Made by a program: the position numbers and the translations under genes
Part shown: piece after piece, positions 7,715 through 16,510 of the stretch
How the letters are laid out: every line of letters begins with the position of its first letter
How positions within the stretch are numbered: position 1 is the first letter of the stretch
Notes under the pieces: generated by a model
Seen by the model: only the letters and a program-made list of their open reading frames with translations
What the model was told of the DNA's origin: nothing
Database searches by the model: none
Assembly (NCBI GenBank): GCA_021324455.1
Contig: JAJPJA010000118.1
Span: 1-64,000 of the forward strand
Length of the DNA: 64,000 nt
Source of the DNA: Pseudomonadota bacterium
GTDB taxonomy: Bacteria > Desulfobacterota > Binatia > Binatales > Binataceae
Reading direction: 5' to 3'

Positions 7715-9265
7715 CTATTCCCCATCGTGCGCCCTCTGAATGTGCGATTTGACGCTGACGGCGTGGATTTCCTCGAACAGTTCGGCCGCCTCGATCCGTA
7801 TCGCGGCGCCGGTGGGACAGCTATGAACGCATCCCATGAAGGGCAGCCCGTCGCACAAATCGCACTTGATCGGAAAGCTGGGCGGCACATGCGCACGCGC
7901 CTGTTCCGCCGCGGGCTCCTGCTCGCGCCCGCGTCCGAAAAGCCGCGCGAGCAGGCCGCCGGCCGCATGATGCTGCGCCATCGGATAGGGGCGGAAGAAT
8001 TCCTTCCCACCGGCGATCGACGCCTTATGCGCCTGCGCCTTGTCGAAGGACGGCGTGTCGATCATGGTGATGTTGTCGAACGGGCAGGCGATCGCGCAGT
8101 TGCCGCATCCGATGCACTGGTCGTACTTGAAGTAGATTTCTCCTTCAGGACGGCGGCGAACGGCGCCGGTCGGGCACGCGCTCATGCATTTAGGATCGTC
8201 GCAATGGCGGCAGGCGCTGGGCACCAGGTACTTGCCGATCTGGACGCCGTTGCGGATAAGGCGGCTGCGCCCGTGCAGCGACTCGCAGGCCCGCACGCAG
8301 TTGTCGCACTTGATACATCGATCCAAATCCATCACCAGCAGCGCGTCGGACTGGATTACGCCCAACTGCCCGCTCTTCTCGAGCAGGTCGGAGAGTTCCC
8401 CGGTGACTTCGTTTTCCTGCTGCTGCTGGCGCGCAATCACTTCGCGCATCGCCCGCTCCGCGGCCGGATAGCGGCGGCATAGCTGAGTGAAGCCTTCGCG
8501 ATCGATCCTGATCAGCTCGCATTTGCCGGCCGTAAACGCGCTGCCCCAGGCCCGGCCGCCGCCCAGCAGCGCCATCTCGCCGAAATATTCCCCTTCGCGC
8601 AGATAGGCGAGCACGCGGCGCTGGCCGTCCGCGCGATGCCGCACGACCTGAACAAAGCCGTCCAGGATGATGTAAAAGCCGTCAACCTCCTCGCCCTGCT
8701 GCACGATCGGAACGCCGCGCAGGTCGTAGCGCACAATCCCGCAATGCGGGATCAGCTCGTCAACGAAGGATTCGGGCACAGTGTTGAACAACTCCACGCG
8801 GCCGGTCATCGCGCGCACCGCCCGCTCGCGGTAGCGGTCGGCCAGGATGGTGCGGGCGCGCTGGTTGATTTCGATGTACTTCAGCGCGTGGCGCGGAATA
8901 TAGAGGATGAGGGTCTCGCGCGCCGCAACCACGTCGAAGGAACGCGGCCGCCCGCCCATCGCGCCCAGTTCCCCGAAGATGCTGCCGGATTCGTACACCG
9001 TATGCACCTCGACCCCGCGATCGTCATGGTCGTGAACTTCGGCGCGGCCGTCGAGCACGATGCACAGGTCCAGTTCGAACTCGCCTTTGCGGCAGATCAA
9101 ATCGCCGGCGGCAAAGCGCCGCACCGCCATCCCATATTCATGCTCGAACGCATGCTGGAAGGATTCGCGCTCGCGATCGGTAAAGGTATCGAACGCCGCG
9201 CACCGCGCGAGCATCGGCCACAACCCGGCCGCATCGACGGTGACTTGATTGGAATGCTGCGCCAT
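7715..9265 (-). CDS. Twin cyclic-nucleotide-binding domain / four-cluster ferredoxin protein
   Basis: A 516-residue cytoplasmic protein. Two CRP-type cyclic-nucleotide-binding domains (about residues 22-135 and 155-275) contain the phosphate-binding cassettes SGSIFGELGAMGGRPRS and EGEYFGEMALLGGGRAW. A Gln-rich linker follows. The C-terminal half has four Cys clusters of the DmsB/NarH type: CIKCDNCVRAC (317), CRHCDDPKCMSAC (352), CIGCGNCAIAC (384) and CDLC...CVHSC (468-483). These could hold a chain of four [4Fe-4S] clusters. There is no helix-turn-helix, so it is not a transcription factor. The start is four bases after an LLM gene, making it second in a four-gene leftward operon. It probably feeds electrons to the next-encoded membrane cytochrome, with nucleotide or another ligand gating the transfer; this is inference. 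Confidence 0.87.
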   Translation of the reverse strand: MAQHSNQVTVDAAGLWPMLARCAAFDTFTDRERESFQHAFEHEYGMAVRRFAAGDLICRKGEFELDLCIVLDGRAEVHDHDDRGVEVHTVYESGSIFGELGAMGGRPRSFDVVAARETLILYIPRHALKYIEINQRARTILADRYRERAVRAMTGRVELFNTVPESFVDELIPHCGIVRYDLRGVPIVQQGEEVDGFYIILDGFVQVVRHRADGQRRVLAYLREGEYFGEMALLGGGRAWGSAFTAGKCELIRIDREGFTQLCRRYPAAERAMREVIARQQQQENEVTGELSDLLEKSGQLGVIQSDALLVMDLDRCIKCDNCVRACESLHGRSRLIRNGVQIGKYLVPSACRHCDDPKCMSACPTGAVRRRPEGEIYFKYDQCIGCGNCAIACPFDNITMIDTPSFDKAQAHKASIAGGKEFFRPYPMAQHHAAGGLLARLFGRGREQEPAAEQARAHVPPSFPIKCDLCDGLPFMGCVHSCPTGAAIRIEAAELFEEIHAVSVKSHIQRAHDGE

Positions 9266-9268
9266 TTA

Positions 9269-10387
9269 CTACTTCGAGGGTTGCACCGCCGCGCCGTTGT
9301 CCCGCCCCGTCAGCCGCGCCAGCCGCGGCATCACCTCTTCCGCCATCAGGCGCATCGACTTGAGCCACGGCTGCGGATTATCCATGCAATCGGCGCCCAT
9401 CAGCAGTACGCAGCCAAAGCCGCCGACATCGCGATAAAGCGCGGCCAGCTTCTCCGCCACGGTCTGCGGCGAACCGACCATCCAGTTGTGATCCATCAGA
9501 TATTCCAGGGTGACCTGTTCGTCGGGTACCGATGGGTCATGTTTGAAGAAGCTGACGAACTTGAGCTGCTGGTAAAGCGGCAACAGATATTCGCCCCAGT
9601 TGCGCGCCATCCCGCTGGCCATGCAATCGGCCCGCGCCTGCGCGTCGGTTTCGCCGACGAAGATGTCGCGCACGATGCGCCAGTCGGAGCGGCGCGACGG
9701 GCGGTTGCCGCGCGCGGCGCCCTCTTCCACCGCTTCCCAATGCGTCTTGAGCACCGCGGCGTCCATGTCGAGGCTGAGCGGCAGGAACCCGAACTCGCCC
9801 GCCAACTTGAGCGTATCGGATTTCTGGCTGATACCGGCGATGCCGATCGGCGGATAGGGTTTCTGCAGCGGTTTTATGTGATGCCGCAGCAGTCCGCCGT
9901 ACATCGGCGGCGAGATTTTGCCCTTCCAGTACTTGCTGTTGAATTCGCCGCCGTCCTCGCTGGTCCAGACTTTAAGCATGATATCGATCGCCTCGCGCAC
10001 CATGTCGCGCTGCTGTCCGGCGGCGGCGTCGATATTGAACAGCATGAAGTCGGACGGCAGACCGCCCGATCCAATCCCCAGCATGTAGCGTCCGTTCGCC
10101 AGATGGTCCATGTAGGCCACCCGCACCGCCAGATCGGCCGGCTGATGATAGGGCAGCAGATGAGCGCCAGGAGCGAGCTTGATCCGGCTGGTTTGCGTCA
10201 GCGCCTGCGCAATCAGCAGGTCGGGAGCGGGATTGGGCTCCCACGGCGAGGTGAAATGCTCGCCGATCCACGCCTCAACGTAGCCCAGGCGGTCGGCAGT
10301 GCGCAGCACCTCGAGGTCCCATTGGTGGCCGGCGAGCAGATCGCGCTCCGGCGGATGGCTCGGCATCAGGAACAGTCCCAGATTCAT
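9269..10387 (-). CDS. LLM class flavin-dependent oxidoreductase
   Basis: A 372-residue luciferase-like protein starting MNLGLFLMPSHPPERDL. Typical blocks are YVEAWIGEHFTSPWEPNPAPDLLIA, RIKLAPGAHLLPYHQPADLA, RYMLGIGSGGLPSDF and the late VGSPQTVAEKLAALY. The open frame extends 18 codons upstream, but the ATG at 10387 has GGAG at the right distance and gives the normal N-terminus. It resembles limonene/alkane-monooxygenase-like LLM proteins that begin similarly, but the substrate is unknown. Only three bases separate its stop from the CNB/iron-sulfur gene. It therefore leads the redox operon and may be the reductase-dependent partner of that electron chain. Confidence 0.88.
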   Translation of the reverse strand: MNLGLFLMPSHPPERDLLAGHQWDLEVLRTADRLGYVEAWIGEHFTSPWEPNPAPDLLIAQALTQTSRIKLAPGAHLLPYHQPADLAVRVAYMDHLANGRYMLGIGSGGLPSDFMLFNIDAAAGQQRDMVREAIDIMLKVWTSEDGGEFNSKYWKGKISPPMYGGLLRHHIKPLQKPYPPIGIAGISQKSDTLKLAGEFGFLPLSLDMDAAVLKTHWEAVEEGAARGNRPSRRSDWRIVRDIFVGETDAQARADCMASGMARNWGEYLLPLYQQLKFVSFFKHDPSVPDEQVTLEYLMDHNWMVGSPQTVAEKLAALYRDVGGFGCVLLMGADCMDNPQPWLKSMRLMAEEVMPRLARLTGRDNGAAVQPSK

Positions 10388-10836
10388 GCGTCGTTCTCCA
10401 TGGCTGTCGGGCGGCAACAGCTTACAACTGATGTATCGCACAGCGGGGGAAAATCAAACCACCGCCGAGTTGACCAGAGTACCAGACCGATGTCAAAAAG
10501 CATCCGTGCCGGACCAGCAGGGGAGAGACACAGCGCCAAATATCAAGCCGGCGAAAAACCATCGGCCTACCCTGGGAGTCGCTCTCGAACATTTCCACGC
10601 CGGCTGGCACGACAGCCAGGATGAGATTAGGTTACAAACAGCTATGCCCAATGACTTAATCACGATCGGAAGCTATGGAAACGCTCTCTTCCTGGCGGCT
10701 GTTCCGTACAGGTACATTTCGGATAAACGGCGCGGGATTCGCCGGCGAGGCCATCGTGGAGCGATCTGAATCCAGCTGCCGGCCGGCTATTACGCACTTT
10801 AAAAAAACGGGCTGATAGCTTCACTGGAGGAATCTC
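10388..10836. other. 449-base divergent intergenic region
   Basis: This separates the leftward redox operon from a rightward amidohydrolase, so it must hold promoters for both. The right part is AT-rich (run of seven A at about 10801-10807) and ends with a strong GGAGG before the amidohydrolase ATG. I could not assign convincing -35/-10 pairs. Open frames across it on the minus strand are antisense shadows. Confidence 0.5.
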
Positions 10837-11994
10837 ATGTCTTCTACCAGGATGATTTCCGCCGATTCGCACTTTACCGAACCCGCCGACCTGTGGACCA
10901 CGCGGATCGACAGGAAATACGCCGACGTCGCGCCGCGGGTGGTCAATAACGAAAACGGCGCCATCCTGCTTGCCCCCGGGCTGCGCCCGTTCGCGGTCGG
11001 CGGCGCGTTCAGCCATGGCGCCAGCGGCCAGGTGCTCAAGGAGTTCGCGACCAAAACCTACGCCGACGCCCGGCCCAGCGGATGGGATCCCGCCGAGCGC
11101 ATCAAGGACCAGGAAATCGACGGCGTTGAAGCCGAGGTGCTCTACACCACGCTCGGGATGACGCTGTTCAGCCTGCCCGACGTCGAACTGCTGCAGGCCT
11201 GCTTCCGCAGCTACAACGACTGGGCGGCGGAGTTCTGCTCCTACAATCCGAAGCGTCTGGCAGCGATCGCATTGGTGGCGCTGGAGGACATCGAGGAAGG
11301 GGTGCGGGAGCTGCGCCGATGCGCGAGGATGGGACTGAAGGGCGCGATGATCTGCGGCGCGCCGACCCCCGACAAGCCCTACCACAGCCGCATCTACGAT
11401 CCGTTCTGGGCCGCCGCGCAGGAACTCGCGATTCCGATCTCGCTCCACCTGGTGACCGGCCGTAAAGTTCCGCGCAACGCCGGCCAGCCCGCGCCCTCCA
11501 TGCCCAGCGCGCAGGACGCGCCGCGCGTGCTGAGCAAGGGCTTTTCGCGCGCCTACATGACGGCGCTGCATGAAATCCAGTGCACCTTCATCGACATTAT
11601 CCTGGGCGGCGTGCTGGATCGCTTCCCGCAATTGAAGATTGTATCGGCCGAGAACGATACCGGATGGCTGCCGCATTTCCTTTATCGGCTGGACCACGCC
11701 TTTGAGAAGTTCGGTCCGATGTCGGACAACGCTGCGCTTAAACTCAAGCCCAGCGAATACGTGCGGCGGCAGATGTGGGCGACGTTCCAGGACGACCCGG
11801 TCGGACCCACGACTTACAAGTTCTTCGGCGAGGACAACTACATGTGGGCGTCGGACTTCCCGCACAGCGACAGCACGTGGCCGCATTCGCGCGCGGTCGT
11901 GGAGCGCGATTTCGCCGGCGTGCCGTCCGAAGTGAAGGAGAAGATAGTTTACAGCAACGCGGCCCGGCTCTACGGAGTTGGTCTGGGCGGCTGA
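10837..11994 (+). CDS. Amidohydrolase family 2 protein
   Basis: A 385-residue TIM-barrel metal-dependent hydrolase of the amidohydrolase-2 (ACMSD-like) family. It starts with MISADSHFTEPADLW; a D-x-H-x-x-E variant of the metal motif is typical of this subfamily. IPISLHLVTG carries a ligand His, and IVSAENDTGWLPHFLYRLD and MWASDFPHSDSTWPHS carry the terminal catalytic Asp. Members decarboxylate or hydrolyse diverse cyclic or aromatic compounds. GGAGG lies eight bases before the ATG. It is transcribed divergently from the redox operon and is one of three amidohydrolases in the window. The other 2-type member is at 57.1 kb. Confidence 0.87.
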   Translation: MSSTRMISADSHFTEPADLWTTRIDRKYADVAPRVVNNENGAILLAPGLRPFAVGGAFSHGASGQVLKEFATKTYADARPSGWDPAERIKDQEIDGVEAEVLYTTLGMTLFSLPDVELLQACFRSYNDWAAEFCSYNPKRLAAIALVALEDIEEGVRELRRCARMGLKGAMICGAPTPDKPYHSRIYDPFWAAAQELAIPISLHLVTGRKVPRNAGQPAPSMPSAQDAPRVLSKGFSRAYMTALHEIQCTFIDIILGGVLDRFPQLKIVSAENDTGWLPHFLYRLDHAFEKFGPMSDNAALKLKPSEYVRRQMWATFQDDPVGPTTYKFFGEDNYMWASDFPHSDSTWPHSRAVVERDFAGVPSEVKEKIVYSNAARLYGVGLGG

Positions 11995-12064
11995 GAACGA
12001 AACCTCGCTTCGCCGCAAATCGGCAGGCTGCGGATCTATCGCGCTCCAGGCCGGGCGTGTACGC

Positions 12065-13771
12065 TCAATCCCGGCGCAGCAGGATACTGCGGATGTAGCG
12101 CGGGTCGATCGGCGCCGAGGGGTCCAGTTCCGAAAACTCCTCTTCCAGCATGCTAAGACAGGAGCGGACGAAATCCTCGGTCCGTTTCAGCGGCCCCTGC
12201 TCCAGGCGCCGCTCCAGCGCGGCGTTGGCGCGCTGCCTGAAATCCTCGGTCAGGCGCGCGGGCCGCCCCGCCGTCATCACCGTGCGCCGCACATCCGACA
12301 GTCTGGAGGCCGCCAGCGGTGCCGGGGTCAAGGTCGAATCCAGCGCCTGATTCACCAACGCCGTCAGCAGGATCTGACTGAGCCGGATTTCGCGCCCCGC
12401 CATCTGGGTGCGGAAGGCGGCCGACGTGATATCGATTTCGAGCAATTCCTTGAACAACGGCGCCATCGCTTCCAACTGGCCCAGCACCCCGTGGGCCACG
12501 TGCAGATCGCGCATCTCCCTGAAATCGCGCATCACCACCGACGGCTGGCGGTCCAGCCCGCCGTAAAAACGCGGCGCGTTCAGCAGCAATCCCTCCAGCG
12601 CCTCGCGGTAGGGCGAATCCAGATACGAAATCGAACCAACCTTGCCGGCCGGAAAACCCAGACTCGTCACCAACGCCTCGGCGCGCTTGCGCAGGTCGAT
12701 GGTCAGGCTGACGCCCAAGCGCAGCAGCAGCTTCAGATGGGTGTCGCGCAGGTAGTCGATCGCAGTCTTGAGATCGCCGCCGGCCAGATGTTCCAGGCCG
12801 AGGTTCAGGTAATGATGGGTTAATTCGATGGCCTCGCGCACCGCTTCGGGGTCGCCGAAGTCTACCGCGCGCGCCACCAGCACCTGGTTGGCCACCAGGG
12901 CCATCTCGGTGCGAATATGCCGTTTGCCCTGCGCGGCGAAGCCGGCGGTCAGGGCGGCGTTGAACAGCGAGGAGTCGGCCCCCGGCGGCATCATCGCCAT
13001 GTCGATCTGCGATTCCTCCTGCAGTTCGTCCTCGCGATTGGGCGGCGCGTAGGTGCGGCGAATCTGGTCGAATTGCCTGGGGTTGAGGTATCCAAAGACG
13101 CTTTGCGCTTCGAAAAAATCCGGAAAACCGCGGTCGTTCAGCCGCGCGATCCGGTACTGATAGGCCTGCTCTTCCAGTTCCGCGTCCACTCCCCAGTAGA
13201 TCTCGTCCATCAGGCTGCTGAAGTAGTCGTAGTCGCGCTCGAACATCTCTTCCAGAATTTCCTGCAAAAACGGAAGGATGTTGTCGTAGCGGATGAACTC
13301 GACCGCGTAGTGCTCGTCGAATTGCACCACCCGATGCGACGGCACGTCGAGCGCCGCCTGCACTTCACTGAGCAAATAAACTTTCAGATAGCCGCGCAAC
13401 AGCAGCGTGACGAGTTCGATATCCAGTTCCATCAGGGCCTGCGCGGCGCGCCGGCGCCCGGCCTCGGACATCGCCTCGATCCATTCGCGCATGCGCCGCA
13501 GATTAACCCGATCCTTGTTCCAGCAATCGAGATCGAACAGCCCCTTGATTTGCTCCGGCGCCGCCATCGAGAGCAGGTCGCCGGCGTCGGCGCTGCCGAT
13601 TTCCTTGAGTGTGTAGAAGAGCGTTTCCGGCGCGAAGGACTGGACCAGACGTTCGGCTTCGGGCGCCGACAGGATCAGGTCGCGTTTCTGGCGGGCGGGC
13701 AGACCATAGAGAAACTCAAGCTTCTCCTGGAACGGCAGATGAAGAAATTCGGACTGTGTCTGCTCGCGCAT
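12065..13771 (-). CDS. DUF6178 family protein
   Basis: A 568-residue soluble, strongly acidic protein rich in Leu, Glu and Arg. It has no signal peptide or membrane segment. The opening FLHLPFQEKLEFLYGLPARQKRDLILSAPEA and the segments EEQAYQYRIARLNDRGFPDFFEA and GYLNPRQFDQIRRTYAPP are what I recall of the DUF6178 family, which is common in Desulfobacterota and Myxococcota. Function is unknown. It is probably all-helical, and the repeated LxxLP-like and acidic helices suggest a scaffold or regulator. AGGGTCAG precedes the ATG. It stands alone between an amidohydrolase and an alpha/beta hydrolase, with its own upstream region of about 210 bases. Confidence 0.75.
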   Translation of the reverse strand: MREQTQSEFLHLPFQEKLEFLYGLPARQKRDLILSAPEAERLVQSFAPETLFYTLKEIGSADAGDLLSMAAPEQIKGLFDLDCWNKDRVNLRRMREWIEAMSEAGRRRAAQALMELDIELVTLLLRGYLKVYLLSEVQAALDVPSHRVVQFDEHYAVEFIRYDNILPFLQEILEEMFERDYDYFSSLMDEIYWGVDAELEEQAYQYRIARLNDRGFPDFFEAQSVFGYLNPRQFDQIRRTYAPPNREDELQEESQIDMAMMPPGADSSLFNAALTAGFAAQGKRHIRTEMALVANQVLVARAVDFGDPEAVREAIELTHHYLNLGLEHLAGGDLKTAIDYLRDTHLKLLLRLGVSLTIDLRKRAEALVTSLGFPAGKVGSISYLDSPYREALEGLLLNAPRFYGGLDRQPSVVMRDFREMRDLHVAHGVLGQLEAMAPLFKELLEIDITSAAFRTQMAGREIRLSQILLTALVNQALDSTLTPAPLAASRLSDVRRTVMTAGRPARLTEDFRQRANAALERRLEQGPLKRTEDFVRSCLSMLEEEFSELDPSAPIDPRYIRSILLRRD

Positions 13772-13984
13772 CTGACCCTGTGTGTCTCGCCGCGTGGGCC
13801 CCGGGAAGCTTCGGCTTCATGGTTTGCAACCCGACCCTGGACCGGTTCGGCGTTAACTCCTTCAGGGCAACATACGCCGCGATTCCGAACCGGATCAAGT
13901 AAACTTTTTCGCACAATTTTTGCCCAAGTGCTTGACAACCCGCGATCCGAAACCGCCCCCGGCCCCGATCCTGTCCGCCCCGCA

Positions 13985-15406
13985 TCAACGCAGGGGACAA
14001 GCCGCAGCACCCAATGCCTTGATTTCCGCCAGGTCCGCCGCCGGCAAAAACCCGGCCTTGACCGCGGCCTCAGCCGCCGCATCGAATCGCGACAGATACT
14101 CGCGGCGCCCGCCCGGATAGACGGCGGCAAGCTCCGCCTCGGAGAACGAGCGAGTGGTGCCGAACAGGAATGCGAAAGTGCCGCCCTCCTGCCCCAGCCC
14201 GGATAACACCGCCGCCGGCGCATCGACCCACGGCGTGCGGATGCCGCCCTTTGCGTTGCCGTGCGAGTCGAGAACCAGCCGCGGCGGCTGGCCGCCAGTC
14301 ACTTCCAGCCGCGGCGCGTGCGGCGCCGCGGTGCCGTGGATGATCCAGCGCTCAAGGGCGCCCAGCGCCGCCTGAATCACGTAATGGAACTGCGGACCGG
14401 CGTTGATCGGCGCCTGCGTCGGCATCCCCATCAGTTCGCTCACCGGGGCGTTCAACTCGGCCAGCCGTTGGGCGGACAAGCTGCCGTCGTCAAGCTGCGA
14501 CGCGATCAAGCCATAAACGTCGAAATGCGCGCTGCCGGCAACTTCCCACCAGCGGATGCGATCGGTGTCGGGCTGGCGCGCGCCGATTCCGCCCAGCTTG
14601 ATCAGGTCGGTTTCGCTCTCAATCGTCAGCACCGGCACGCGCACGTCCTCACGGATCAATTCCCGGCCCGCGAACAACGGAGCATCGCCAGACAGGTTGA
14701 TATCGCGGCGCGAAGCAAGGAAATCGCCGTCGATTGCCACGCCGGTGCCGTCGCGCCCGTGAATCAGAAAACCGTCATAAATCCGAACCATCGGATCGAT
14801 CGCATTGACGTAGGTGACCAGAAATATCGCCGACTGCGAGGCGCCGGCGGCGATTAGACGCGCGGCGCAAAGCGGCCCCAGAACGCCGCTGCCGGCCGCC
14901 GCCCGCAGAGCCCTGCCCACCTGGGTGAAGATGTCGAACGCCCACGCGTCTCCCGGATGCGACAATGCGGCGTAACGGGGCGGGTTGGCCTGCTTGAGCG
15001 GGATGCCGGCGCCCAGCGACGGTCCGCCTTCCACACCCGCCCTTTGCACCGATACCCCCACCCACGCCATCCCTTCGCGCAGGATGTGGCGATGCATCAT
15101 GTACCAGTCGGGCGGCGCGTCCAGTCCGCCGCTGACGTTGAGCCATTCCACCAGCACGGTGCCGTTGAAGCGGGCCGGATCCGACGGCCGGCAGACCACC
15201 ACGCGCGTGGTATAGGGCGCGGCGGCGGCCGCCTGCGCCTGCCATACTCCGTTTGCCCCGCGCTCGCCCGACAAGTTGTAGGACACGGCGCTGCCGGAGA
15301 CGAAATACTCCTCGAGCGCGTAGCCGAGGCGGCCCAAATCATATTGTCCCATTTGAATTACAGGATTGCCGGCGATCGGACCCTGTATTTGCGCTGTGCC
15401 GGTCAT
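13985..15406 (-). CDS. Alpha/beta hydrolase domain-containing protein (Abhydrolase_10-like)
   Basis: A 473-residue protein of the group annotated as alpha/beta hydrolase domain. A beta-rich N-terminal region ends in FNGTVLVEWLNVSGGLDAPPDW, and LREGMAWVGVSVQRAGVEG follows. The nucleophile elbow is GASQSA (IAAGASQSAIFLVTYVNA), and the late WWEVAGSAHFDVYG would supply the catalytic His. Such proteins are uncharacterised esterases or hydrolases frequent in soil and aromatic-degrading bacteria. The open frame begins seven codons earlier, but the ATG at 15406 follows GTGGAGG at proper spacing, so I chose it. Two small secreted-protein genes lie just upstream on the same strand. Confidence 0.78.
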   Translation of the reverse strand: MTGTAQIQGPIAGNPVIQMGQYDLGRLGYALEEYFVSGSAVSYNLSGERGANGVWQAQAAAAAPYTTRVVVCRPSDPARFNGTVLVEWLNVSGGLDAPPDWYMMHRHILREGMAWVGVSVQRAGVEGGPSLGAGIPLKQANPPRYAALSHPGDAWAFDIFTQVGRALRAAAGSGVLGPLCAARLIAAGASQSAIFLVTYVNAIDPMVRIYDGFLIHGRDGTGVAIDGDFLASRRDINLSGDAPLFAGRELIREDVRVPVLTIESETDLIKLGGIGARQPDTDRIRWWEVAGSAHFDVYGLIASQLDDGSLSAQRLAELNAPVSELMGMPTQAPINAGPQFHYVIQAALGALERWIIHGTAAPHAPRLEVTGGQPPRLVLDSHGNAKGGIRTPWVDAPAAVLSGLGQEGGTFAFLFGTTRSFSEAELAAVYPGGRREYLSRFDAAAEAAVKAGFLPAADLAEIKALGAAACPLR

Positions 15407-15428
15407 GCTCGCCTCCACTGATGTCAAT

Positions 15429-15902
15429 TCAACCGCCTTCGCGCGTCACCATGAAATTGCCCTGTTCGACCAGACCGCCGCCTTCGTAGCAGGTAAAAGC
15501 GCCTCTCAGCTGCCCGGGCGCGACGTTGTAGCCATTGTAATTGCAGTTGGAAACGTCGTCCGGAACCATCACCGAGAAGCGAATGCTTTTGCCGTGGACC
15601 TCGCCCGAAACGATCTTGCCGCTGGTATCGGCGTTGCCGTTGCGGCAGACCTGGGTTCCGATTGCGCAGGTGTAGTGGCCGCTGACCTTACCCTGGTCCT
15701 CGATAATGGTGAAGGTGATCTTGTTGATGGCGCCGCAGCGGCCGCGCTCGCGCAGCGTCAGGCAGGGGAACACGCGCAGCGTTCCGGTCCATATGCCGGT
15801 GAAAGAGGCGGGCAGCGGCGTCTGGGCCGCGCCGGGGACGCCAAAAAAGAGCGCGCACAGCGGCAGGGCCGCCGCGTACAGCAACAAGTTGAGTCTGGTC
15901 AC
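15429..15902 (-). CDS. Small secreted protein of unknown function
   Basis: 157 residues with a clear signal peptide (LLLYAAALPLCALFFGVPGAAQ, cleavage after AQ near residue 27). The mature part is small, with about eight cysteines, beginning FTGIWTGTLRV. It looks like a beta-sandwich or lipocalin-like domain: alternating strands ITFTIIEDQGKVSGHYTC, SIRFSVMVPD and LRGAFTCYEGGG. The last region ends in QGNFMVTREGG. No family is recognised. It precedes the alpha/beta hydrolase by 22 bases on the same strand, so the two are likely co-transcribed. Periplasmic location is likely. Confidence 0.65.
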   Translation of the reverse strand: MTRLNLLLYAAALPLCALFFGVPGAAQTPLPASFTGIWTGTLRVFPCLTLRERGRCGAINKITFTIIEDQGKVSGHYTCAIGTQVCRNGNADTSGKIVSGEVHGKSIRFSVMVPDDVSNCNYNGYNVAPGQLRGAFTCYEGGGLVEQGNFMVTREGG

Positions 15903-15923
15903 GATAGCGCCGATTCCTCCATT

Positions 15924-16454
15924 TCAATAGCCTTGCGCCGCGAACACGCGGTACCACTGGATGCGCAGGCTCATCCGTTCAACTTCCTGGTCGAATTCGG
16001 TGAGTGCGGTTTTGGCCCGGCGGCATTCGTAGGGGTCCGGGGTGATAATCTGATGAAGGTATCCGGAGTAGGCCGGGTCCTTAAGCAGCGCGGCGCAGGA
16101 GTAATCCGCTTGCTGGACCTTTTTGCACGAGTCGGCCGCCGAATCGGCTTGTCCGCTGCAGGCGGGCTCGTTGGCAGCCACGCGGTTGCACGGATTTTCA
16201 TCCGGACAACTGCGCCAGATGGCCATGATCAGGTCGCTGCGATGCTGCAGCAGGGGTCCCACCGACCCCATCATCGAGATGCATTTGCCGCTGATCGGAT
16301 AGGCCACGCGCTCGCCGCAGGAATCGGCCAGCTGTTCTTCGAATCTGCCAGTGGGCACGCCCGGCGTATTGGCGCCGGTGGTTTTGGCTGCGCATCCGAT
16401 CAGCAACAAGCAGAGCGCGAGAGCCGGACGCCCCGCAATCAAAGGCAGTTCCAC
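15924..16454 (-). CDS. Putative Cys-rich lipoprotein
   Basis: With a GTG start at 16454 (GAGGTGG upstream), the product has 176 residues. It starts with a lipoprotein signal ending in the lipobox LLLIGC near residue 18. The mature part has ten or so cysteines and helical segments (GERVAYPISGKCISMMG, SDLIMAIWRSCPDENPC). The open frame continues upstream, but that extension has no signal features. The function is not recognised. It is 21 bases upstream of the other small secreted protein and probably belongs to the same transcript. Both could be envelope proteins made together with the downstream hydrolase. Confidence 0.55.
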   Translation of the reverse strand: MELPLIAGRPALALCLLLIGCAAKTTGANTPGVPTGRFEEQLADSCGERVAYPISGKCISMMGSVGPLLQHRSDLIMAIWRSCPDENPCNRVAANEPACSGQADSAADSCKKVQQADYSCAALLKDPAYSGYLHQIITPDPYECRRAKTALTEFDQEVERMSLRIQWYRVFAAQGY

Positions 16455-16510
16455 GTCTGCCACCTCTGCCACAAAGGTGAGCGATAATATCCCGCCGCGA
16501 TAAGGGGCCG

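Noticed and set aside
8636-10624. A 662-codon plus-strand frame opposite the CNB and LLM genes
   Set aside because: Antisense shadow, with Arg/His-rich composition and no motifs.
10660-12018. A 452-codon minus-strand frame over the amidohydrolase at 10.8 kb
   Set aside because: Antisense to a complete, motif-bearing gene with a good ribosome site.
13930-13940. TTGACA on the plus strand near 13.93 kb as a promoter
   Set aside because: It points away from the leftward genes on both sides and has no -10 partner leading to a gene.
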